This document shows positions 6,529 to 10,732 of a stretch of 10,732 bases of DNA, piece by piece; the first letter of the stretch is position 1, and each line of letters starts with the position of its first letter. The stretch comes from Baffinella frigidus (taxonomy: Eukaryota; Cryptophyceae; Cryptomonadales; Baffinellaceae), in contig MU646517.1 of assembly GCA_026770585.1 (NCBI GenBank), forward strand, positions 152,344 to 163,075, in the 5' to 3' direction. A program made the position numbers and the translations under genes. The notes beneath the pieces are model-generated. The model ran no database searches. It was not told the DNA's origin and saw nothing but the letters and a program-made list of their open reading frames with translations.

Positions 6529-6615
6529 GGTCCTATGGGGGATGCGCTATCTCGCGGTCCAGACACCCCTGTAGTTCGAGCGTTGTAGGGTCGAGGCACA
6601 CCTGTAGTTCGGGCG
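6529..6615 (+). repeat. Solo right ends of family A, tandemly duplicated
   Basis: GGTCCTATGGGGGATGCGCT...CACCCCTGTA (6529-6573) resembles a degenerate right arm. Its end plus the neighbouring GTTCGAGCG (6564-6582) recurs at 6597-6615 (17 of 19 bases), 33 bases on. Confidence 0.55.
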
Positions 6616-6979
6616 GGGTACTGCACTTGGGCGCTGCCTCACCTGGCGACAAGCATGTGGAGCGAAAGCCTTTGCTCGCGCGCGCTGCGGTGTGGAGGCG
6701 GTTCAGGGTACATGATTTTGTGGGTTACGGTTAGGGGTGGAGATGCTCCTACACATGTGTAGCAGCAGCATGTTTTGCAACGCGCTGTGCCTTGCGGGGA
6801 TCTAGTGGTTGGGCCAGGCGGCGTAGAGGATGGGAGGAAAGAACAGCTGAGATCTTGCGGTGACTCTCTCTCCCTCCCTCTCTGACTCTCTCTCTCGTGA
6901 CAGCTCGACGTGTGCATGTTGCCGTGCGCAGGGAGGATGTTGTTGTTGCGTTGACGTTAAACGTTTAGGGAGTAGGGTG
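6616..6979. other. Single-copy stretch with CT-rich microsatellite, no gene recognised
   Basis: A CT-rich tract (6863-6897, mostly CTCTCTCTCCCTCC) is followed by CGTGACAG, which could act as a polypyrimidine tract and intron acceptor, but no convincing exon follows. AGCAGCAGCATG and TGTTGTTG words are present. Before A9 the sequence CGTTTAGGGAGTAGGG has a loose counterpart after A9 (GAGGGAGTGGAGAGTAGG). Confidence 0.4.
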
Positions 6980-7100
6980 TGCAGGGGTACCTCGCTCACA
7001 AGGAACTACCCCCCCCCAGGACCCTACACTAGGCCTACGCCTAGGGTCGTACGGTGGTCCTATGGCGGTAGCGGTTTCTCATGAGCGAGGTACTCCTGTA
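6980..7100 (+). mobile_element. Family A element, copy A9
   Basis: It starts TGCAGGGGTACCTCGCTCAC and ends ATGAGCGAGGTACTCCTGTA. The core CTACACTAGGCCTACGCCTA followed by CGGTGGTCC gives plus orientation. It is 121 bases long. Confidence 0.9.
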
Positions 7101-7208
7101 GCGTTGAGGGAGTGGAGAGTAGGTTGGAGATGTTGTCGGAGAGCACGGAGGTGGCGACCCAGCCCGAACTCCTGGCGGCTTTGATCATCGCTGTAGATAC
7201 TCTCTATG

Positions 7209-7332
7209 TACAGGGGTACCTCGCTCATAAGAAACCGCCCCCACCCCTCTAGGACCGCCGTAGGACCCTAGGCATAGCCCTACTGTAGGGTCCTGGGGGG
7301 GGGCGGTTTCTTATGAGCGAGGTACCCCTGTA
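7209..7332 (-). mobile_element. Family A element, copy A10
   Basis: A well-preserved copy: TACAGGGGTACCTCGCTCAT at the left and ATGAGCGAGGTACCCCTGTA at the right are perfect inverse complements, with AAGAAACCGCCC and GGGCGGTTTCTT continuing the stem. The core CTACTGTAGGGTCCTGG gives minus orientation. It is 124 bases long and flanked only by TA at both edges. Confidence 0.95.
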
Positions 7333-7510
7333 CACGCCTTTTCAGATTGGTCGATCTGGCTGTGGAAATACATTTGGCTCCAGACAGTGCATGTATGTAC
7401 GCTCATCGCCCGTTGGGAATCGCTTAGGAGCTCGCTCGCTCGCTCTACCTGTTTCCCTCTCTTTCTCGTGCGGTGGTGAATTCCTGGCAGCTTCGATCCT
7501 CGCTTCACTC
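7333..7510. other. Spacer with (CTCG)n microsatellite
   Basis: This is the sequence between A10 and A11. It contains CTCGCTCGCTCGCTCT at 7431-7446 and no recognisable gene. Both strands are open for about 65 residues, but without motifs. Confidence 0.5.
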
Positions 7511-7680
7511 TACAGGGCTACCTCGCTCATAAGAAACTGCCCCCACCACCTAGGATGGACCATTTGTGTCGGTAGGCTTATAGACGCCTTTAACAAATAC
7601 ATCATATGATAAGGCCCTAGGCATAGGCCTACGTAGGGTCCTAGGATGAGGCGATTTCTTATGAGCGAGGTACCCCTGTA
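7511..7680 (-). mobile_element. Family A element, copy A11, with internal insertion
   Basis: It starts TACAGGGCTACCTCGCTCAT and ends ATGAGCGAGGTACCCCTGTA. A 56-base relatively AT-rich segment (about 7555-7610, containing ACAAATACATCATATGAT) interrupts the core, raising the length to 170. The remaining core, CCTAGGCATAGGCCTACGTA, is in minus orientation. Confidence 0.85.
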
Positions 7681-7815
7681 CAGGGCTACCTCGCTCATAA
7701 GAAACCGCCACCCCCCCTGCACGTGTAGGACCCTACAGTACCTGTAGGCCTATCCCTCTAGGGCCCTACGGTGATCCTAGGGGGGGGCTGCTTTTATGAG
7801 CGAGGTGCCCCTGTA
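7679..7815 (+). mobile_element. Family A element, copy A12, abutting A11
   Basis: The last TA of A11 is also the first TA of A12, giving the junction CCCCTGTACAGGGCTACC. Both have the unusual GGGCTACC left end, so they may be sibling copies. A12 ends GAGCGAGGTGCCCCTGTA. An extra CACGTG and CAGTACCTGTAGG segment lies in the core, and orientation is plus. Confidence 0.85.
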
Positions 7816-8399
7816 GTGTCATCGGACTCATCAACGGGACGCTTCGGGTTCGGGGAGAGTGTTTTTCATTTGTCTGATGACAGCTGAATCGCACGATCCA
7901 ACTTGAGACGCTCTCCACCCTATTCCTAGGATCTACCGTACAGGTCTCCTACGATCCCTATGATCTACCGCAGGCAATACACCGTACGCTCAACGGCCCA
8001 GAAGTTTTCTGCTAGAAAGAGAGACCTTTACTGCAAAGCATTGAGCTGGCCGTGGGCCAGAGAAACGCGTACAGTGTACCACACCTAACCTCCAACCGGC
8101 AAAATCCGGGCTGAGGTCATGAGAGAGACCTCCCTAGGCCCCCATGAAAGAAACTCCCCAGCCCTCAGAGAGAACCAAATCGTGTGTTTCAGCCACTCGA
8201 ATTTGAGTTTCATTCAGTTCCATTTCGAACCGCCAGGCGGACAATGGCTCAAGCCACATCCTCGATTTGGTACACTTCGGAGCGTGTGGGCTTGCACTCT
8301 TTCTCTCTGCGGGATCATACCCCGTTCAATTTCATTAATAAACTTCTCTCTCTCTCGAAGCGCTCTACGTGTGGGTCTCCTGTAGGGCCGATGGGGGAA
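7816..8399. other. Single-copy stretch, no gene recognised
   Basis: A short imperfect direct repeat lies at 7925-7938 and 7956-7970 (CCTAGGATCTACCG / CCCTATGATCTACCG). A CT-rich piece (8344-8356) lies near the right edge. Frames of 88 and 97 residues overlap here in different phases without motifs. The 14-mer TCTCCTGTAGGGCC at 8376-8389 recurs exactly at 8679-8692. Confidence 0.4.
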
Positions 8400-8489
8400 T
8401 GTGATCCGAAAGGAAGCATGGCTTCTCCGCAGAACCAGTTCCGGTGTCCGCCTATGTTGGGAGCTCGAAGAACCTAGAGGACCTAAAGG
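8400..8489 (-). repeat. Family C repeat, copy C2
   Basis: On the minus strand this reads CCTTTAGGTCCTCTAGGTTC, TTCGAGCTCCCAACATAGGC, GGACACCGGAACTGGTTCTG, then AAGCCATGCTTCCTTTCGG and ATCAC. It lies opposite C3 with about 60 bases between, so the two form one large inverted repeat. Confidence 0.85.
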
Positions 8490-8499
8490 TCTCTCTCTG

Positions 8500-8754
8500 C
8501 ACCCTCGCGCTTCGACCAACCCCCAGCGCCACCCCGTCAGTGAGCGAGATCCTTCAGGTCCTTTAGGTTCTTCGAGCTCCCAACATAGGCGGACACCGGA
8601 ACTGATCCTGCAGAAAGGCCATGCTTCTTTTCGGATCACATCAGGCCCCCCGGTGCAGAAGGATCGCGGCAGAAGCCGTCTCCTGTAGGGCCTAGGAAGG
8701 TCACCCTCGCGCTGCGACCAAACCCCAGCGCCACCCCGTCAGAGTGAGAGAGAT
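8500..8754 (+). repeat. 52-base spacer unit duplicated with family C
   Basis: CACCCTCGCGCTTCGACCAA...CGTCAGTGAGCGAGATCC at 8500-8552 matches 8702-8754 closely. Each copy directly precedes a plus-strand family C unit. The block (spacer plus C unit) therefore repeats at a period of 202 bases. This shows a segmental duplication rather than two independent insertions. Confidence 0.85.
8551..8640 (+). repeat. Family C repeat, copy C3
   Basis: CTTCAGGTCCTTTAGGTTC, then TTCGAGCTCCCAACATAGGC, GGACACCGGAACTGATCCTG, CAGAAAGGCCATGCTTCTTT, TCGGATCACA. This is the same order as C2 read on the opposite strand. Confidence 0.85.
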
Positions 8755-8840
8755 CCTTTAGGTCCTTTAGGTTCTTCGAGCTCCCAACATAGGCGGACAC
8801 AGGAACTGGTTCTGTAGAAAGGCCATGCTTCCTTTCGGAG
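8755..8840 (+). repeat. Family C repeat, copy C4
   Basis: CTTTAGGTCCTTTAGGTTC, TTCGAGCTCCCAACATAGGC, GGACACAGGAACTGGTTCTG, TAGAAAGGCCATGCTTCC, TTTCGGAG. It is the downstream member of the 202-base duplication and loses similarity after TTTCGGA. Confidence 0.85.
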
Positions 8841-8872
8841 AGACCCTTGCTAACATCAACCCGGCCGCCATG

Positions 8873-8995
8873 TACAGGGGTACCTCGCTCTTAAGAAAGC
8901 GCCCCCCCCTAGGCCCTACAGTAGGCCTATGCCTAGGGTTCTGTGATGGTCCTGGGGGGGGGGGCACGCTTTTTTATAAGCGAGGTACTCATGTA
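8873..8995 (+). mobile_element. Family A element, copy A13
   Basis: It starts TACAGGGGTACCTCGCTCTT and ends AAGCGAGGTACTCATGTA. The core CCTACAGTAGGCCTATGCC then TAGGGTTCTGTGATGGTCC is in plus orientation. The right arm carries an expanded G-run (12 G) and T-run. It is the only family A copy right of 7816. Confidence 0.9.
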
Positions 8996-9016
8996 TGCAG
9001 CCCCCTATGCATGTAG

Positions 9017-9214
9017 CCTTGCAACGTGTATTCTGATTTAGCTGGATGCATTCTAGTCCCAGCACCAAATAGAATTAATCTCAGGAATGTCCTTCTAAAC
9101 GAAGATGTGTACAAAAGACTTTTAGGGTTTCAAAATATTCGTACTTTTAGGGCTTTAATTAACATATCTGGATTTGTACCAAGAATCGTTGAGAAGGACA
9201 GGTCCCGAAATTAA
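9017..9214 (+). CDS. AT-rich open stretch, possible exon or organelle-derived insert
   Basis: A frame of about 65 codons runs from after a TAG at 9014 to TAA at 9212, with no ATG at its start (GTG at 9026). The predicted peptide looks more like a natural protein than the repeat translations nearby (for example PAPNRINLRNVLLNEDVYKR and SGFVPRIVEKDRSRN). The stretch is clearly richer in A+T than the rest of the window, with A/T-ending codons. It may be an exon, a transferred organelle fragment, or non-coding: ACTTTTAGGGTTT and ACTTTTAGGGCTTT lie 25 bases apart inside it, hinting at repeat origin. I recognise no family. Confidence 0.2.
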   Translation, partial: PCNVYSDLAGCILVPAPNRINLRNVLLNEDVYKRLLGFQNIRTFRALINISGFVPRIVEKDRSRN

Positions 9215-9230
9215 GGACGAGGCGTGGAAA

Positions 9231-9347
9231 GTTGACGTGAGCCTTGGTCGGACAGGTGACGAGCCTCGGGCGGACAGGTGATGAGCCTCGGTCGGACAGG
9301 TGATGAGCCTCGATGGTCCTCCTAAGCGGGGTCTCAGTTGACGTGAG
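9231..9347 (+). repeat. 22-base tandem repeat bracketed by 11-base direct repeats
   Basis: Units starting GAGCC and ending CGGACAGGTGAT/C lie at 9239-9260, 9261-9282 and 9283-9304, with a partial unit from 9305. The identical 11-mer GTTGACGTGAG stands at 9231-9241 and 9337-9347, on either side of the array. Confidence 0.9.
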
Positions 9348-9359
9348 CAACTTGCACCG

Positions 9360-9450
9360 CCTTTAGGTCCTTTAGGTTCTTCGAGCTCCCAACATAGGCG
9401 GACACCGGAACTGGTTCTGCAGCAAAGCCATGCTTCCTTTCGGATCACAG
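9360..9450 (+). repeat. Family C repeat, copy C5
   Basis: CCTTTAGGTCCTTTAGGTTC, TTCGAGCTCCCAACATAGGC, GGACACCGGAACTGGTTCTG, CAGCAAAGCCATGCTTCC, TTTCGGATCACAG. A further cluster of AAAGGAtCTAAAGGACTTAAAG words follows at 9474-9494, related to the inverse of the TTTAGGTCC terminus. Confidence 0.85.
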
Positions 9451-9599
9451 TAAGGCCTCGCGCTAATTGACCTAAAGGATCTAAAGGACTTAAAGACGCG
9501 CCTTCTCTACATGCCCCGCCTCTTTCTGGTTTTAACCCCGTGCCTCCGCCCGAAAGTGAACGTTGAGAGAGAGACAGGCTGTAAAGTAAACAGCTGACA

Positions 9600-9677
9600 G
9601 AAAGCATGACCTTTCTTCAGGATAAGTTCCGGTGTCCGCCTATGTTGGGAGCTCGAAGAAATTAACGGACCTAAAGG
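9600..9677 (-). repeat. Family C repeat, copy C6
   Basis: Read on the minus strand: CTTTAGGTCCGTTAATTTC, TTCGAGCTCCCAACATAGGC, GGACACCGGAACTTATCCTG, then AAAGGTCATGCTTTC. It faces C5, so positions 9360-9677 are bounded by inverted family C units with TTTAGGTCC ends outward. Confidence 0.8.
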
Positions 9678-10057
9678 ACTGGACTAGAGAAACGCGGCAA
9701 GGGCCGGGGCTTGAGGCCAATTTGAAAGATGCGGGGTGTGGGGGTAGCACTGTTGTGATGCTCAGAGCACAACCGAAGACACTGCAGGCTCAGTGCAGAG
9801 AAAGAAGGAAGGGCGGAAGCTTGAGTACCCCAGAGGTGTAGTTGGATGAATGCCCGTCACCCATTATTGCAGACAGAGCTACCAGGGGTGATGACGGAAA
9901 CTTCAGTGCCCCTTCTCCTCCAAAATAGTGTAACTTAGGGAACTGTACCGTGCAGTCTAACGGGGGGAAGCATTCAGAAACGCACACAGGACAGCGCTGG
10001 CACGAAGAGACAGACATGTGTGTTTTATTCATTCTAAACCATCCAGGCACCTCTAAC
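9678..10057. other. Single-copy stretch, no gene recognised
   Basis: A minus-strand frame (9790-10068) contains a small cysteine cluster (CQRCPVCVSEC) and two loosely similar segments (LKFPSSPL / LKLPPFLL), reflecting an imperfect direct repeat of GCGGAAGCTTGAGTACCCC (9813-9831) and ACGGAAACTTCAGTGCCCC (9894-9912). I do not consider it a supported gene. Confidence 0.35.
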
Positions 10058-10092
10058 ACCCCCCCCAACCCCCCCCACCACCCCCCACCCCC
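10058..10092 (+). repeat. Poly-C tract
   Basis: Runs of C broken by AA or A (CACCCCCCCCAACC...). Similar C-runs occur near 1081-1088 and 1157-1169 and inside the family A arms. Confidence 0.85.
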
Positions 10093-10129
10093 GCGCTCTG
10101 GGTTGCTTCTCCCGGCCCGGTTGACTAAT

Positions 10130-10255
10130 CCTTGAGGTCATTTAGGTTTTAATTTTGCCCAACATAGCCCAACGACACGCCCTTCCGTAGAAAGGATCTG
10201 CAGAAAAAGCCTTTTTGTTTTTGGTTCGCGTTTAGCTCTCCAGTGCAGAGGCTCG
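10130..10255 (+). repeat. Family B repeat, copy B6
   Basis: CCTTGAGGTCATTTAGGTTT, TAATTTTGCCCAACATAGCC, CAACGACACGCCCTTCCGTA, GAAAGGATCTGCAG, an altered hairpin (AAAAGCCTTTTTGTTTTT), GGTTCGCGTTTAGCTCTCC, AGTGCAGAGGCTC. A nearly full-length single unit more than 5 kb from the tandem array. Confidence 0.85.
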
Positions 10256-10272
10256 CGAATGGCTCGCGAATG
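10251..10272 (+). repeat. 11-base exact tandem duplication
   Basis: GCTCGCGAATG occurs at 10251-10261 and immediately at 10262-10272, at the downstream edge of the family B copy. The third unit decays to GCTCTCTCC. Confidence 0.8.
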
Positions 10273-10368
10273 GCTCTCTCCAGCCAATGGCTCCAACGTC
10301 TGCCGAGGCGGGCCTATCCCCGGATAGTCCTCAAACTGTGCTCAAGGAAGCACCCGGGCCACGCCAGG

Positions 10369-10650
10369 CTACCAATCGTCAGGACTTTTGGAATGTTCAT
10401 CTGTGGAGCTGCCCATCAGATTGTCTGTTGGGCTGCACGTCACATTGTCTGGCTGCGCGTCCGATTTCCCAAGAGATTGGTCATCAGATTTCCCAAAGCA
10501 GAAGGTGACTGCTCCGTCGGCGAGGAGACCGACCCCTGGAGACACCTTGAGCTTCTCGAAGAGCTGAGACACATCCTCCACCGACGACACGACCTTTCCG
10601 AGGAAGTCGAACGATACTAGCTTGCAGAAGACGTGGAAGGTCCCACCACC
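10369..10650 (-). CDS. Partial protein-coding exon, unrecognised, 5' end lost or intron-bounded
   Basis: On the minus strand an open frame runs from the window's right end to a TAG at 10371-10369. The part from 10650 onward reads like a real protein. It starts TFHVFCKLVSFDFLGKVV, continues SSVEDVSQLFEKLKVSPGV and then GLLADGAVTFCFG. It ends in a hydrophilic Ser/Asp-rich tail containing an in-frame 24-base repeat (GKSDDQSL / GKSDAQPD, 10471-10494 and 10447-10470). Of the first 32 codons from TTC, about 27 end in G or C, well above the local base composition. The sequence just before (CCAAACCAG then GTGGTGGGACC) would serve as an intron acceptor, or marks a break where telomere-like repeats begin. 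There is no ATG near the start. The plus-strand frame over the same bases is probably its shadow. Family not recognised. Confidence 0.45.
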   Translation of the reverse strand, partial: GGGTFHVFCKLVSFDFLGKVVSSVEDVSQLFEKLKVSPGVGLLADGAVTFCFGKSDDQSLGKSDAQPDNVTCSPTDNLMGSSTDEHSKSPDDW

Positions 10651-10732
10651 TGGTTTGGGGTTTTGGGTTTGGGGTTTGGGGGTTGGGTTTTGGGGTTTGG
10701 GTTCTGTGGTTTGGGGGTTGGGGGTTGGGGGT
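10651..10732 (+). repeat. G-rich telomere-like repeat at the right edge
   Basis: GGGTTTG, GGGTTTTG and GGGGGTT units fill the end of the window; no perfect TTTAGGG is present. The G-rich strand runs 5' to 3' toward the right end, the orientation expected for a chromosome's right end, although the units are degenerate and the window may simply stop here. Confidence 0.8.

Noticed and set aside
6192-6626. A 144-residue minus-strand frame across copies A6-A8
   Set aside because: It is a read-through of three family A elements and contains the recurrent repeat peptides; there is no independent domain.
7209-7332. 8-base target duplications expected of hAT elements (ends starting CAGGG)
   Set aside because: The flanks of A10 and other clean copies share only TA, with no 8-base duplication visible.
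2289-7815. Family A palindromes as rho-independent terminators
   Set aside because: The arms are about 45 bases with element-like TA borders and lie in a eukaryotic setting without adjacent genes; mobile elements explain them better.
8214-8639. A 141-residue minus-strand frame
   Set aside because: It crosses C2 and C3 and repeats the same family C peptide; the remainder has no motif.
9155-9607. A 150-residue minus-strand frame
   Set aside because: It is composed of the 22-base tandem repeat and copy C5 translation.
10243-10620. A 125-residue plus-strand frame
   Set aside because: It begins in family B sequence and overlaps the minus-strand candidate, which has better codon bias and a more natural composition; it is probably a shadow.

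Overview
This window looks like repeat-dominated nuclear DNA from a eukaryotic protist or alga, probably subtelomeric or derived from telomeres. The evidence is long arrays of degenerate TTTAGGG/CCCTAAA-type repeats (1098-1676, 2951-3413 and 10651-10732), dense families of short non-autonomous mobile elements, minisatellites, and no bacterial-style operons or ribosome binding sites. TTTAGGG-type telomeres occur in plants, many algae, chromerids, apicomplexans and dinoflagellates. Sequence alone does not fix the group; an alga (for example a cryptophyte) is only a guess. I see no complete gene, tRNA, rRNA or CRISPR array.

Layout. 1-1050 is mostly single-copy with a few short duplications. 1051-1676 is a duplicated 81-base unit running into a C-strand telomere-like array. 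1677-2030 holds a cysteine-rich open stretch of doubtful status, followed by a G-rich 10-base minisatellite (2031-2240). 2261-2923 holds two copies of a long palindromic element ('family A') and a second inverted-repeat element ('family D'). 2951-3413 is a telomere-like array in the opposite orientation to the first. 3573-4531 holds family B and C repeats, including a 123-124-base tandem array. 4532-5475 is single-copy with an uncertain open stretch. 5627-7815 is packed with family A palindromes (ten of the 13 copies). 7816-8399 is single-copy. 8400-9677 is mainly family C repeats in direct and inverted arrangement, one family A copy, an AT-rich open stretch and a 22-base tandem repeat. 9678-10129 is single-copy plus a poly-C tract. 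10130-10255 is a further family B copy. The right end holds the best protein-coding candidate, a minus-strand gene fragment at 10369-10650 with strong G/C bias in third codon positions. It abuts a G-rich telomere-like array.

Main interpretation. Family A is a roughly 120-base, nearly full-length palindrome with ends TACAGGGG...CCCCTGTA, present about 13 times in both orientations and once as two abutting copies sharing one TA. This fits a MITE (a non-autonomous DNA transposon) with TA target duplication. Families B and C share a common backbone that begins with two copies of the telomere-like 9-mer TTTAGGTCC, so they are probably subfamilies of one dispersed element. Most open reading frames in the window are repeat translations (for example peptides containing RGTSLIRN or SEVPLY) and are not annotated as genes.
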